Assembly (NCBI GenBank): GCA_036897445.1
Contig: JAYMTL010000006.1
Location: 62,001-126,000, forward strand
Length of the DNA stretch: 64,000 nucleotides
From: Pelargonium tetragonum
Taxonomy: Eukaryota; Streptophyta; Magnoliopsida; Geraniales; Geraniaceae
Direction: 5' to 3'
The position numbers were made by a program, and so were the translations under genes. The notes under the pieces are model-generated. The model was given only the letters and a program-made list of their open reading frames with translations. It was not told where the DNA came from and did not search any database. Of this stretch, positions 1 through 12,770 are shown one piece after another (the stretch's first letter is position 1; each line of letters opens with the position of its first letter).

Positions 1-1375
1 TTGAAAGCGGGTGCTCTTTTAGATTCGATTTCTTTGGTAAGTCTGTGTTCCCGACCTGTTGTTTAATTTAAAGAGACAGCGTATATAAGCACAAGTTATA
101 GCCGATCCAAACTAAAAAAATTTTCATATGCAACAATAAGGGCTAGGAATAAGCCTCTCTCTATCACGAGTAGGTTTAAATGCTGAGACATAAGCCACAG
201 TATCCGTAAAACGGCATTCCTTGGCAATCTAGATATGCTATTGTAGCAAAGATAACAAAATTTTATTTTAAAGTAACAAGCAAGACCTAACCAATTTACA
301 ATTACAGAAAGTTTTACACTACCGAGGTCGTATGTATAATTACAAAAAGTAGATTACAACTAGCAATCTCTATACTGAATACAACGGATTCTGGGACCCT
401 CCTTCCGAACGAAGCCCAACAAAAGTCTTGCCCTTCGGCTTTCTTAAGTCAAGTACTCTCCCTTCTATGAGTAGGTCTTGAACCATATACATGTTGTTCC
501 TTTTCAAGGTGCTCTTCCGAGTGAAATACTTGTTAACATGAACTTATTCGAGTTCTTGCTAAAGTAAGACAAAGCTTCTGATTTTGACCCGATATAAGCA
601 AAAAGAACTAGTATTACACTATACAATTTCTTATACGTTGCTTTGGTTTAATTAGTTTAAAAATCAAACTTTTTATGACGGGCGTCCCGTTTAGGATATT
701 GTAATGGATTTTAAGTTTAACCCCACGACTACACTTACGGGTAAGGATTTAGTTATGGTTAGTCTCTACTTTTTTCTTTTTTTTTGTAGCAGCTCCTTAT
801 CTTCATGAGTTTACTCGAACCTTAAAAGACATCTAATACTTAGCATGTGCCCGGGTTAATATCTATATTCTTATAAACTCTCATTTTTGATTCTTGAAGG
901 AACTCTCAAATAGAGTATATAATTGAATCTACTGTGTTGCGCTTTCTCTATTATGCTACACCGACGAAAAAAGTCAATCTATTTGCAATTGTTGTAAATC
1001 AAGTTCTTTTTTGGGAGAATGAGTTTTCTCCTTTTAATTCTATTGTATTCTAGAGAAGTTTATTACTAAAACAAAAAGATAAATGAACTTGACCATATCC
1101 CATTAGCTTAAGGTATTCTTGTAAAAAGATAACGAAGAGGGATCTTCCTCTAATTTCCTTCTTAAAAAGAGCATCTCCTAAATTAGACTAGAAACAAACG
1201 TTTAATTAGGTACTTTTTTTTAGAGTCCGCTTTCTCTTTGACCTTGTTAACCGAGAAATTACTTAGAATACTCAAAACTTAGAACAGAGAAACTTATTTG
1301 TAAAAAGCCAGCCTTAACATAGCTAAAATAAGACAGGGAAGACTAGAATGCATAGGTTCTAATCCCATAAATGTT
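1..1375. other. Non-coding background, no gene seen
   Basis: No open frame of note on either strand. The stretch is Type I background: AT-rich with scattered GG..CC mini-clusters. A tRNA T-arm-like box (GGTTCTAATCC) lies at about 1,347-1,357, just before the first Type II tract, but I could not build a convincing D-arm or acceptor stem around it. Confidence 0.6.
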
Positions 1376-1700
1376 ACTGACTTTCTTCTTACTCTATATT
1401 CATACTCACACTATTAGCTAAAATCTGTATCATAGCTCTCTTAATAACTATACCTCCTACCCTCTCGATTACTCATTATTAGATTTGTTAGAAGTTATTA
1501 CTTAGAATCCTGTACCTACTGGGGCTATACGTTTACTCCGTAGCTAGGAATTCTTGTACTAGTATTCTAGTTATTATAATCTTTGTATTAGTCTTACTTA
1601 TTAAGGTATGTTCCCTCACTGTCTTACTTGTTATTGGTACGAGAAGATACAAACCGTGGTAGGAATTTCTTATTTGATACTGATACTAGGAGACACCCTT
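1376..1700 (+). repeat. Type II low-complexity tract 1 (pyrimidine-rich on plus)
   Basis: Rich in C and T on the plus strand, with words such as TTAGCTA, CTTGTACTAG and TATTAGTC that recur in the tracts near 4.1 and 9.3 kb. One frame is open from about 1,495 to 1,650 and reads as a hydrophobic peptide rich in Leu, Ile and Val (contains ILVIIIFVLVLLIKV). It has no clear start codon and no recognisable family. GG..CC mini-palindromes, frequent on both sides, are nearly absent. I read it as a diverged member of the dispersed Type II family. It may be a decayed membrane-protein gene or simply compositionally biased DNA. Confidence 0.45.
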
Positions 1701-4095
1701 TACTTTTCCTTACTTAAGTCATTTTAATGCGGGCTATTTAAGTTCCTTAAGTATGACTCATTTTCTTTTATCACAATATGCGATGGAGCTGACAAGTAGA
1801 ACTTAAGCACCATATAAGATAGGGCTCGCTCGTCAAAATTGGCACCCCCGCCAGCCTGTCAGGAAGGACTTTGTAAATATTGGCAACGAATCGGTTTGGT
1901 TATTATATTAGACTCAAAACTGGGATGAAATAACTTAGATAGAAATGCTATGAATTTTAAGCCTTCTAGTTATTCAAGCCTAAAAAAAGGGAAAGGGAAG
2001 GCAATATTTAACTTGAGTTCTTCCTTATCCAGAGTATCTAGCAAATTGATTAGAAATGTGTCAAAGTTTTCAGGAGAGCTTTGTACAGTAAAGTCAATAG
2101 AGAGCTCTAGAGCTAACGTGAATTTGTTTACGATTAAGGGAGAGACTTTTTTCTTTCCTGGTCTAATTTTAAGGAAAGAGGGAACTTAGGGGCAAAGAAA
2201 TTGGGTCATGGGGTAGGGAAAATCTCGGTAATAAGTTTAAGTAATAGGAAGGTCCGGGGGTTTAAAGAGCTCCCCCGGGTGCTTATATAAAAATAGGAAG
2301 GGTGCTGTGCTCTGATTACAACAATTTGTGTTTAAAACGGGGTCAAAATTCAAGAATCTTAAAAGGGAAATGCGGGACCTCGCTAAAGCAGGCCTCTTAA
2401 ATAGCTATAGAAAGACTTTTACAATTCTCTTCTGCCTCGACCTATTTCCTAGTATTTGTTTGACTTTATCAGTTACTTCTATGAGCAGCCGCTTCAAGAA
2501 GCACCTCAGTTTACTTTTTATTTTATTTTACAGAGGTTCTGTTATTTTATAAAACTGTTCATAAACGGGGTTCACATAAAAAGCAGGTCAAGGGAAAGCT
2601 TCGTTTTTTGCTTTTAAATTCTGTAGAATATTCCTATCAGGGAGTCTTTAATCTGGCCGACCAATATCTAAGATTTTTTTGTTCAAACCAAAGGGACTAA
2701 ACTTCTAATAACAAGGGATAGCATACGGGTTATATTCTCTGAATAAGTTAAAAAAGTCTTACCTCATAAAGCCATATCGGAGGCCCTTACTGTGTTGTGA
2801 TTAAAGTAAAAGCAAGGAACTTCTAACTAAGGTAAGCGAGGTGTATTAACGCCCCTAAAATTCTTTTGAAGAAAAAGGACTTTGTTTCAAGTAATAGCTT
2901 TTGCCTTTTTGGAAGACCTTATATCACGAATTCCATATTTGTTCTTGTTTTAGGAGAAGCTATAACCTGTTGCTTAGCTATAGCAGGAACAGAAGGAGCC
3001 TTATAGAACTGTACTATGTATTGTAGCTATAGTATTATTTATTAGAGGGCAGTACTAAAAAGCTAATAAGGTTCTGAATAAGAAGCAGGGCATACAGAAT
3101 AAGAAAGAGCCCTCTAAAGATTAGGAAAAGTACAAGATTACCCGAAAAATCTTTCCCTTGAGTAGAGTCTCTCATTTGTACGAGCTTTTTTAGGAACAAG
3201 TCAAGGCGCTTATAACTTATAAAGAGTCCTGTGAGATTATAACCAGCTACTTTTGCTGCTATGCCCCTTGTTTTCGAAAAAGTTATATAAAAAGTCAAAA
3301 GGGTTTTTGCTTTTCCTATGTTTCAAGGGTTTCGGTTTCTTCCAGATCAATTAGTGCTACAAAGGGCTTCTTCTAAAAGTAGGTTATAATAACTCCTATA
3401 CTTCCGAATGAGATAGGGAAACCCATACCGATAAGAAAAGTGGAGCCCTTAAGCGGTTCTAGCCAGGAAGAGGGAAGCTATAGCTCTGAGGAGTGATACT
3501 AAAGACTAAGAAGCGCAGGTAATCCATAACAACAAGAGTAAGCCAGGTCTAGCAACAGTAGGGCCCCTACTGTTCCTCCTAAAACTTAGAACAGATCCTG
3601 ATATGGACCTGACTAGAAAAGCGAATACAAAAAAAGTTAAGAAGAATTTAAGTCATAAGCGGCCCCTCTGTCCCTATATTGTAAATCAGTATCTCTATAA
3701 CTACACGGATAACCTTAAAGGACTGCATCGAGGTTCTTTGAATATAGAAATAAAGGAAGACCTTTTTCTGATTAATAATAGAAAAAAGAGATAATTTTAG
3801 TAAAACTGCTTAGGTTGCACCCTATAATATTAAAATAGAAAAAGTACTCTAGCTCTAAATAGCATATAATTAATAAGGGGCAAGTCCTTGGAAAAAAAGG
3901 GGTACTTTTGTCCTCTTATCTTTGAAACCAACCCTCGCGGGCTTTTACGGATTTGTGCGTTACTTAAAAGTATCTGTAATTCTACTTCGGTGAGGCCCCG
4001 GTTAAGATTTTCTTATTATACCTTATTTAACCCTCGTAAAACTAATCCAACACCTAATCAACAAGGCAAAACATTTCTGATAGAAGCTATACTCT
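1701..4095. other. Non-coding background with one strong hairpin
   Basis: Short open frames at 1,950-2,189, 2,328-2,552, 3,603-3,794 and 3,888-4,112 (plus) and 3,035-3,298 (minus) have no recognisable domain and are of a length expected by chance. The clearest structure is the GC hairpin at 2,254-2,278. The remainder is Type I background. Confidence 0.55.
2254..2278. repeat. GC-rich hairpin, 7-bp arms
   Basis: CCGGGGG at 2,254-2,260 is the exact reverse complement of CCCCCGG at 2,272-2,278, with an 11-base loop. It is one of the strongest examples of the GC mini-clusters found across the window. A larger relative of the GG..CC motif, an RNA-processing or termination hairpin, or a GC-cluster insertion are all possible. 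No adjacent gene tells between them. Confidence 0.6.
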
Positions 4096-4650
4096 TAGTC
4101 TGTACCTTCTAAATCTGCGTACCTGTAGCTTTAATCTTACCAGTTTTCTGCAGTCCTGTACCCGCGGCTATACTTGGGTCTTATTCCAGCGCTTGTACTT
4201 ATCATGTCTATTGCACTACTCTTTTTGTAACTAGTCTATCTATAGCCTGTACTTTTTATAGCTATTGTATTAGTCCTCATATCATATATTGTAGTTTCTT
4301 TCTATAGTCCTAGTTGTATTACGCAGTAAGGCAAGATTTATCTTGCTCCCTGTTCTTATCGAAAAAAAGGATAAGGGCCTTAATCTTAGAATGAATAAGT
4401 CATTGTTCCCCAACTGTGGGGTACCAGAGGGAGGGTAATAATGCAGGAATTTAGTTAATACCTACCTCATACTTTATCTTAATAACCATACTCTTACTTA
4501 CTTTCTTTAGAACTAGAGCTCTCTTGAAAGCCTTGCCCTTAGTCTCTAGCTTACTCTTCTTGACTTAGCTTCAATACCCTTCTTGATACCTAGACTCTGT
4601 ATCTTGGTTCTACTCCTCTTGTTATGGATATATATATACCTGTTTTCTTA
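4096..4650 (+). repeat. Type II low-complexity tract 2 (pyrimidine-rich on plus)
   Basis: Poor in G on the plus strand. A frame open from about 4,113 to 4,305 reads through a Val/Pro/Ala/Leu-rich stretch (contains VPVALILPVF) with codons GTA, GCT, TTA and CCT. The segment TACCTGTAGCT...ATCTTAC at about 4,120-4,140 recurs with few changes at about 9,696-9,716 in tract 3. This is the clearest evidence that the tracts are diverged copies of one sequence and not independent simple sequence. The CCTCC element lies inside on the minus strand at 4,413-4,447. Confidence 0.5.
4413..4447 (-). repeat. CCTCC element, copy 1 (diverged)
   Basis: On the minus strand the sequence runs GCATTATTACCCTCCCTC followed by TGGTACCCC. 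The left part matches the copies at 37,125 (GCATTAACCCTCC) and 36,211 (GCATTTCCCTCCCTCC). The right-hand GTCGGTAA box is not clear here, so this is a partial copy. It sits inside Type II tract 2. Confidence 0.4.
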
Positions 4651-7600
4651 GGAGCTATTATAAATCTGAACGCCTAGAAAACTAACAACAAAGAATTCCT
4701 CCCTTAAACCCTTAGCCTCAAAACTAGAAATGAGAATGACTAATAAAAGGAAAACCAGATTACCCCTCAGTGCTACTTTATGTCTTTACTGGAAACTGCT
4801 TACTTTTATAGCTACTCAGTTGCTTAAACTTAAATTTCAGTAAATCAAGTTTCATTTTGTTAAATAAGGGGTCTACATTAAACCAAAAAAGCCTATAGTT
4901 GTTTTTTTAAGAATGACGAGAAACACCCGCTCAGCGATCTCTTAAAGTGATTTTACATTTTACCCACTTTGCATCAATATTTACCATATAAATTTTCATT
5001 TATTATATTAAAATTTCGATCCCGCTAAGGATCCTTTGGTTAAAACAGGAGTGAAGTGCATTTTATAATAGGGGTGTATATAAACACGATAGCTAAGATT
5101 TCCTTTGAGAACTTTTTTAGGTATTATCCAAGAAGAATTCTCGATACAATGGTGTCCTTTTAGCGGGCGCTCAAGATTAAGGACTCCCTTTACTAAGTAG
5201 TATTTCCAAGGGCTGGGTGGGTAGTTCCTTTTTTCGGGGGTACCTTTATTGTTATTGTAAATTATAGGGTTTGCAGAAGTAGAGCATTCAATTAAAAGTA
5301 CTAATAAAGTAAGTTGACTTGGACTCTTAGATGTAGAATATTAATCAAAGTAGCGATACCTGAAATTTAAAGGTAAAAGCAAAGCACTTTTAAGTTTAAA
5401 CTGAGAGACAAGAGTTTAAGTCCGCTGTATCATACTATTAAAAAAGATTTAGGATTAATCCCTGTTTACGCCGAGCTACTCTATAATCAAGTAAAAAGTA
5501 TGCCAAGCATAGCTATATAGCAAGAAAGCGGTCTGAATTACTATATAACTAATGTACTCACGGAATCCAATAGCAGTGTAGCAAGCTAGCGCCCCCTTAA
5601 TTTAAGTTTTGAGAATGTATATAAGAACTAAGCCAAAAAAGTCCTCTGATGAGAAAAGCTTCTCTAAGTAAAAAGGGACCCCGTATCAATTTGTAGCTAT
5701 ATTTTAAACTTGCAGCCTAAGAGTAAAGAGCCAAACTTGTTTTTTGTCCCGTTTTAGTCTCTTTTTTCTTCTAGCCTCTGGCGTCCCTAGATTTAAAACT
5801 TAATATTAAAAAACTCTTCAGAATAAGAAAAGTTCTAAGTAAGCTCTAGTAAGTTTAATAGCTGTGTACGATACAAAGCCTCGTGATAAAAAAACCCTTT
5901 TTGGTATGTTAAGTTTAAAGGTAGTCCTAATTATAGAGAGTAAAAATTTAGCAAACTAGAAGTAGAAGTTACGGGATAAGTCCTTTCGAGGATATTTCAA
6001 AACTCGCGGAAATGCTAATAAGTAAGATTTTGAAAGTGTTTTCTTTAGTATACCCTGGTATAGGTATAAAAAAGGAAGCCAGTCCTATAGAGAATGAGTT
6101 TTATCCTCGGGGTTTTCTAAGGATTCAAAATAAAATAGTTAATATTCCATTGAGTCAAAACGCCTAAACATGGAAAAGCCCGGAAAGATCTACAACAATA
6201 ACAATGAAGTAAGCCTTTCACCGGAATAAAACAATAAAGCAAGCTTGGGATATTTTGGTGGTCCTTAGTAATTTCTAATTCACCCTAGTTTCATTCAACT
6301 AAAGAAAAAAGAAGCAGTACAGGTTAAAAAAATCTTATTCTAAAGTCCCTTTAAAACTTTATAAGCAAGCACTTCTTTAGAACAGGAGTTTTCTCTATAA
6401 AGCGAGTACGTTATCTTTCCTTACGGCCCCTCAATCTAGTCTTTTAACTTTGACTTTCCTTTTTGGTTTTAAGAATAAGAGCTTTGTAATCTTTGTACTA
6501 TTTATATAGAATTTCCTAAATGCCAGCCCTAAAGCAAAAGAAACCCTGGAGAAGGTTTTAATACGAATATAAGAATATGCGACTAAACTCGCTTTTAAGA
6601 GCCTTTTTATATATTATAGAATAGTGCGGCTAACTCAAATTTGACTTAGGACCTTCTATTTATATCTAGAAAATAGTGCAAAACGAGATAAAACTTTGGA
6701 CCCCTTTTGTAAAACATGCTTTACGTATGTTGTTATATCTTTAGTACACTACCGAGCGGAACACCTAAAACTGTAGTATAAAACCCAGTAGCACTTTGCC
6801 CGGAAAAATAAGAATAGGGAAACTCGCGCGAGTTTAGAGTGTTGAAGTTACTTGTTATATTCTCGAAAGAAAATTCTTAAACGAAGCTTGCCTATTATAC
6901 TCTTAAGAAAAAGGAACCTGACCTCTAGAGCAAAAGTCTGCTTTTAGCTATTCAAGATTTCAGAACAAAGGATCCTTTAATAGTTAGGATAGGGGAAAGC
7001 TCATGTAAACAGTACTTTTTTTAGAAAATCTTGTGTTAGTGCATGACATGCTTCCAGAGACAGACCCTTAGGTATTGACTGCCCCAGATGAGGAGTACCT
7101 CTATAAAATAGGAAAGTTAGAGGGATTAGAATACTTTGTTCTTAGTCGAGGCAATTCTCAGAGTTTTCACGTTGAATCAATTTTATATCTTGTTAAAAAT
7201 CTAAACATCCAGCTTATCTTACTATAAGCCTTATTTAACTATACGAAACTCAGCGGAATGCCTATTAAGTTCATAAACCTTCTATGCGTACTCTATACAC
7301 TGAGAAAAAGCAACAATTCTGGGGCAGCTTTCCGTCTTATAAGAAGGTCAGGCTCTTACAAGAAGAAAAGCACTAAGAAGTTAAGTCAGTCTATAGGAGG
7401 GGTCCTATTGCGCGGAGGTTTGCTTACACGATTCGAACTCATGGCTTTTAGGTCTCAAGCGCAGATAAAGATTTCGGATTTGAACCTATGTACAATTTCT
7501 TAAATGACTCATGACGTAACCTTTCGTTAAGAGGCACCTACCAACTAAAAATCAAACTATTTACTTTAATGTACACCCTACTTTTGTTTCTAACTGATGC

Positions 7601-9260
7601 TTAAAGCAAATTTGAAGGAGCTCTTTTTGGCATATTAAGTTTTCCTAATCTTAATCTCGTAATTGTGTGAAAGCCTTTTTTATGTTTTATGTAAGTATCT
7701 AAATTTGAGTTGAGAAGAGTTAATTACGCTTTATTTTAGTTTAGGATCCTTAGTTAGCATGAACTAACCCCTTTGAAGGGACTTGTGAACCCAGGGTGCC
7801 CTTTTCATTTTCATTTTAAAAAGTACTTGAATTTATAGGCGGCTGCTAAAATAGCTAATAGACAACTTCCAAAAACCCGGCTTTTAGAGTAGACCCAAAA
7901 TTTAGGGACTGAATTTCTTCTTTATCTTATTTTGTCGAGAAAGCAATTTGAGACTCTTCTAGAGTACTACAACCCCACGGAATATTTAGACTTTCCTGCA
8001 GGGTACGTACAACATTTTCTCGCTAAGAGATCTCCTGAATTATACTCAAAAGGATAAGACTTCTGAATATCAAATAGAGAGTGCAGACCCCGGATCTTGA
8101 GTAGCTGTAATTCAATTATCTGTAATTGAGGCTGCTGGACTCTTATAGGTTTTGGTCCCTAAGGCTAAAGGTTGACAATTAAGCCAATAGCAGTCTTGAT
8201 TTATCCTCGGATGCAAAGTGAGCGGACTTTCCTAACTTTTGTGAAACTCAGTCAATCCCTTTTTTAATAAAGAGCTTTGAAAAAGTCCCGCTTGGTATGC
8301 CTTTTACTGTATCTAAATTTATAGAACTCCCAGAAGTTAAAACAAGAAATTGGGAGTCCTTAATACGGCAGCACTGGATTTGCGAGGAATACTGAAATGA
8401 AAGTCTTAACAGGGGGCCTCATCGCCGTTATAGTAAGAAAGATTTAAAGCGTATATAAAAACCTACTAGGTACCTCAATTCTGGATCTAGGCAAGATTTT
8501 TATATAAGTTCTGGGACTATTCAACTTTAATTTAAATAATATTTACGTAATAAAGGGCTTGGGCTACTTTTAGAATTCATTATCCTTTTCTGTTTTTGGG
8601 AAGGTAAGGAACAATAAAAAAAATCTCCTTATTTTCTACATCCTTCACTAATAGAAGATTGTGCAACAAGACAAGATAATTTACTTTCTTTCCATTTAAA
8701 ATGAAAAGCTATTATAGAGCTAGCCTAGTCTTGAGAATCTCCTTAATAACTCACTTCAAAAGATCCAATATTCCGAAGAAACTTACTGACACTTCTTTAA
8801 GACCCATGTAATTAAAACTGCAGGAATATAAGTCTTAAGAATGGACTACAATTCAGCTATTTTCTCAAAGCTTTTTCACCAATTATTTCATTTATAGCGC
8901 AAAAGGAATTCCTAAAAGACTCTCTTAATCTTGGCAATTTTATATCACAGCCTTAGCCTTAGAGAAAAACATAGACATATACCTGCCAGTGGCTAAGTAA
9001 GCATAATGAAACCTTGCGGATAGGCGCATGAATAACCTGGAGTAGCTAGGCGGATTAGAACTAGTGCCTTTTCTATTAAATGAACTTTGCTCTATCCTTT
9101 TGTCATTCATCCAGGTAAGAGCATATACTACTTTACTATATTCTAAACTCGCTAGCTATATTTATCTCTTTCTTTATAAAGTTATTTTGAACGTGGCAGT
9201 ACTTCGGTATTTTTCGGTGTATTCCTCCCTGCTGCTATTGTATAGGGGAGGCGTAGCCTT
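4651..9260. other. Non-coding background with two T-arm-like boxes
   Basis: There is no supportable gene in 4.6 kb. Open frames at 7,258-7,503 and 9,064-9,264 resemble chance. On the minus strand two tRNA T-arm-like boxes lie about 45 bases apart near 7,431-7,443 (GAGTTCGAATCG) and 7,474-7,486 (AGGTTCAAATCCG). Neither has a pairing T-stem or an evident acceptor stem. GG..CC mini-clusters are regular throughout. Confidence 0.5.
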
Positions 9261-9297
9261 ATAGATATTAGGGAGGGTTACTACTCCCGACTAGAGG
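9261..9297 (-). repeat. CCTCC / GTCGG element, copy 2
   Basis: Minus-strand sequence is CTCTAGTCGGGAGTAG followed by TAACCCTCCCTAATA. The AGTCGGGARTARTA box matches the copy at 61,381-61,412. Here the two boxes are adjacent and in reversed order compared with other copies. GGGAG at 9,271-9,275 pairs with CTCCC at 9,284-9,288, giving a small hairpin. The element lies at the left edge of Type II tract 3. Confidence 0.45.
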
Positions 9298-9785
9298 CCC
9301 CGGAATAAGGGTTAAGCTAGGATAGTGTAATTTAGTATCCTACTAGCTTGCCATTATAGCCACCCATGCCTGTTTACCGACTTGCTGTACCTGTTTTTTA
9401 ACTTGGTATTCTCTATCACTCCCTTATAACCTAGAAATATCCTAACTATACCTGTATTTGCGTTGACAAGTCGTTGGATAAGATAATATGAAACTATTCT
9501 GAAGGCAGCTACTTATAAGAATAGGAAAACTTCTTCTCTTAACCCCTAAGTACCCTCTTAGCGATACTCTGTAACGGAATCTTACACATTTGGTAGCTTT
9601 CTTAGTCTTATGTATCCTTGGTTTATTAGCCCCGGTTTTGTACCTGTATTTTATTCTATATCAGTATCCCCTCTTAGCTATTAGACCAGTCTTATTACCT
9701 GTAGCTATTATCTTACTGTTCTAGCCTGTAAAACCTAACTCTCAGTTTATTATAGGAAACTCTTCCTTTTAAGTAAAAAGGCTCC
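9298..9785 (+). repeat. Type II low-complexity tract 3 (pyrimidine-rich on plus)
   Basis: Same vocabulary as tract 2. A frame open from about 9,575 to 9,720 is strongly hydrophobic (contains LVLCILGLLAPVLYLYF, then LLPVAIILLF). The latter part aligns with VPVALILPVF in tract 2, and the DNA TACCTGTAGCTATTATCTTAC is shared almost exactly. No ATG start, ribosome-binding site or known family is visible. This may be a degraded relic of a small membrane protein, or biased non-coding sequence. Confidence 0.5.
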
Positions 9786-11939
9786 CAACCCAAGTAGCTA
9801 GATTCCTTCTCAATTCTTTATAGCCTATATCTCGCCTAACAAAGAAAAGAAATCCTTACTCAGAAATTGATAGGGAAATTCCTCAACTTGCTTGCTTACC
9901 TGGTGCCTAAAAACACCTTCTACTAGAAATCCTTTTAAAATGGTGGGGACTTCTTACACTAGACCAGGGAAATAAGAAAACAACTTTGACTTCTATACTT
10001 TAAGCTTTTTTGCACTCCCAAGTTTTGATGTAGTTGTAGTAACAGACATTTTTTTGTCCCAGTTAAAAGAGGGAAAGTAATAGGATCAGAGTAAACGATT
10101 CCTTTTCTAAGCTTTCCGATATAGAGAAATAGAACGGGAATTTTCTACAGAGAAAGTTTAAAATAGCTTAAAACGCACGAAAATTTGTAAAATGCAGAAT
10201 CCACAAGAGCCTGTAAATGCTTGATATAGCGCACAAAAAGACCTTACAATCAGTTTCTATTAAATCTTTGTATGTCTTAATTTGCTTAAGTAGAATAATA
10301 ATTCTATCTGGACCCGTTAACTACCGATACTTTTAACTTGGAAACCCTTTAAGAATAAGGGGGTAGACCCTAGTGTGATTATTTCCTTACGATAAAATTG
10401 ATATTAAAAGCAAAAATTCTCTAATGTAAAGTGCTCTAGGACTTTTTAGATTTACCGGATATTGAAATGCAGAAAATAATAGAGGAAAATCAGATTTATA
10501 ATATATTAGAAGTGAATTGTTCTTTGTCCATAATACAAAAGTTCTCATTTGTTTGCGTCTGTGTACAAGTATTTATATTTAGTCCAGTCTATCTTGGTTC
10601 CTAAGTTTTTATTCAGTTAATCTTAATCATTGGTATTAACAAAATGAGGTTACTAAAAAGATTAGAGGAGACTCTCTTGCATAGGTGAAAGTAGTTAGAC
10701 AACGGAAAGTAGTTTTTCTCTTTTTGTAAGGTATTTATACGCTTTTTCTAAAATGAAATAAGACAGGTTTGTAACTTCTTGAGATCCCAAAAACTATAAA
10801 GATTTTTGTATCTATTTTATTCCACCCATTTTGAAGGTCCAGGAATTCCACGAATAGTACTGTATATTTTTAATTCGTAAATACACAAGCAAGCTCTTTT
10901 AAACCGGGAACCTCTATAAACCACCTATCTGCAGGGATAATGAATTCCCAATCTAATTTATATTAGCGTTAGGTGCACGCCCAGACTTACGGAAAAGACT
11001 AAACTGCCAAAAGGAGAGGCTTGAAAACGTCTTTACAGAACCTAGATTTTAGTAACTTGCTTTAATATACTTTATTAGAGTTTGTTTGCTGTTGGCTTTC
11101 TTAGGGTATTCGTCCGATTAAATTATGCTCTTTGTAAGGGTATCTGAGTCTCCTGCAGTTTATAAAACCCTTGCCGTATGTACTAGACTTCGTCTTGGAT
11201 AATCTTTATATTTAATTAATAAGAAACTTTGAAGTCCTCTGTTAAACAAGACTCTCCCTTTTTTCTATTTCAGGTTAGTATTCGACTTAACAACCAGGAT
11301 TCGACATTAGCTACAGCAGAAAGGAGTAACCTACTCTATGGGGAATCTTTAAGACAAAAGCTTTTAGATATACTTCCTTTGGGGACTTTCAAATTAATTA
11401 AAAGAATAAGGCAACCCCTAACACTTACTAATTACTAGAGCAAAAGCCGAAACCTCTAAAATAATATTACGAGATTATTAAAAAAAGCCGTGCTGAAGAC
11501 TCAGAGAGGTCTAAATATAGGTCTAGTTATTCGGAAAGCTATCGAAACAGGTAGTAGGTAGTACAAAAAGTAAGGCTTTTAAGCTAAGGTATCCATAAAA
11601 ATCCCTTTTCTCTTAGAACGAAGTATTCAAGTCTTTCCTTAGAAGTGAGCCTTCTTCAAGACTCTATACAATACAATGTAGTGATAAGTTAATAAATCTA
11701 AAATACATTTCTTATTTAATCAAGAGAAATCTTAATTTTAAAGGAATTTCTAAGAGATAGTTTAGAAGGAGCTCCCATATACTATGCGATTTGAACCTTT
11801 GCAACTTAATGTATTCTGGTTAAATGCTAGGGGAATCTAAAGAACAGAAGGTAAAGAAAGTTTCTGGATTTCCTGTAAAGAACTGAATTCAAGTTGATGT
11901 TTTTGCTGTTAGTGTTTTTGGTCTTTTAGTGTGTAAGGG
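9786..11939. other. Non-coding background
   Basis: No gene seen. A T-arm-like box lies on the minus strand near 11,784-11,796 (AGGTTCAAATCG) without a convincing cloverleaf around it. An open frame at 11,229-11,438 has no recognisable features. Otherwise Type I background. Confidence 0.55.
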
Positions 11940-12470
11940 TTTCACTATTAATATTAATAAACTCTATAACATTAACCTCCCTCCGTTAGACTATGATCGG
12001 TAAGAAAGATTGACTCTTAATATTAAATATCCTCCTTTTCGATAAGAGCAAGGGACAAGAGAGGGATAACCTTAACAACAAACCTAATAGAGTAGTAAAA
12101 CACATTCACTATATAATACTAATTACTATGCTTATTTTATACTATCTATAATATATTTAATTAACTCTAGTTTCTAATACAAATTTCTTAAGAATAATAG
12201 CTATAATACAAGATTTCTTAGCTACAAAAACAACCCTAACAAGAATACAACTATCTCTCTGGCTTCCTACTCCTTCTTGTAAGTATCTCTATCTCTTATC
12301 CTCTAAGGTCCTATCAAGGGGTATATATTTCCTAATCCTAAAAAGGCTCCTGCCTGATCTGCTAAGTCTAGCTCATCTTAAAGAGCAAGTCATTCAACAA
12401 GGTATAGCTGTTCTTAAAAAAGGTAGGAGTATAGCCCACAGCAAGAAGACTGGTTGAAAGCTGCCAAGAT
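11940..12470 (-). repeat. Type II low-complexity tract 4 (pyrimidine-rich on minus)
   Basis: Rich in A and C on the plus strand (ACAAGAATACAAC, CCTAACAAGAAT, GGTATAGCTGTTC), so its pyrimidine-rich strand is minus, opposite to tracts 1-3. A good copy of the CCTCC...CGGTAAGAA element lies at its left end. The words AACAAGAATACAA and GGTATAGCT recur in the 36-37 and 49-50 kb tracts. Confidence 0.5.
11970..12006 (+). repeat. CCTCC / CGGTAAGAA element, copy 3
   Basis: Reads ACATTAACCTCCCTCCGTTA, then GACTATGATCGGTAAGAA. CCTCCCTCCGTTA (11,976-11,988) is identical to 36,218-36,230. Both are followed after about 10 bases by a GGTAARA box. The element sits at the start of Type II tract 4, as other copies sit in or beside theirs. 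Confidence 0.55.
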
Positions 12471-12765
12471 AAAAATAGAAAATAAGAGACAGGTACAGGG
12501 TGCCGGTTTAGCTACAAAGGACAGGTGTATTCTGAAGAGTATGAAAGCAAGTAAGAGTCAGGCTTTAAGGGTATACGGAATAAGAAAGGTTTACAGAAAA
12601 AGCGTTAGGGAGGACGTAAGGAGTGGGTTATTAAAGAGCTCTTTTTACAAAGCTATATCGGGGATTCTACTTGTTGGCTACCCGCTCCTCAGGTTAAATC
12701 TAGTAAGGAATTTCAAGTTTCTAAATATAGAAAGCAAGTCTAGGAACTTGTATAGAAACTGTTAA
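12454..12765 (+). CDS. Hypothetical basic 103-aa open frame (doubtful)
   Basis: Second-longest open frame in the window, with a TTG start, overlapping the end of Type II tract 4. The translation is strongly basic: 25 Lys/Arg against 5 Asp/Glu. A short hydrophobic patch, ISGILLVGYPLL, lies at about residues 68-79. I recognise no domain, zinc finger, endonuclease or ribosomal-protein signature. Its length is near the upper edge of what this composition yields by chance, and there is no Shine-Dalgarno-like sequence. It could equally be a by-product of the purine-rich plus strand. Confidence 0.12.
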   Translation: MKAAKIKIENKRQVQGAGLATKDRCILKSMKASKSQALRVYGIRKVYRKSVREDVRSGLLKSSFYKAISGILLVGYPLLRLNLVRNFKFLNIESKSRNLYRNC

Positions 12766-12770
12766 GTGGT

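Noticed and set aside
6040-6075. Small-subunit rRNA-like word (TTAGTATACCCTGGTA) near 6,052
   Set aside because: It resembles a conserved 16S segment in isolation, but no other rRNA landmark (530 loop, decoding site, 3' end) lies at compatible distances.
7258-7503. 81-codon plus frame at 7.3 kb
   Set aside because: It overlaps two antisense tRNA T-arm-like boxes and a GG..CC cluster, has no recognisable domain, and is of chance length.
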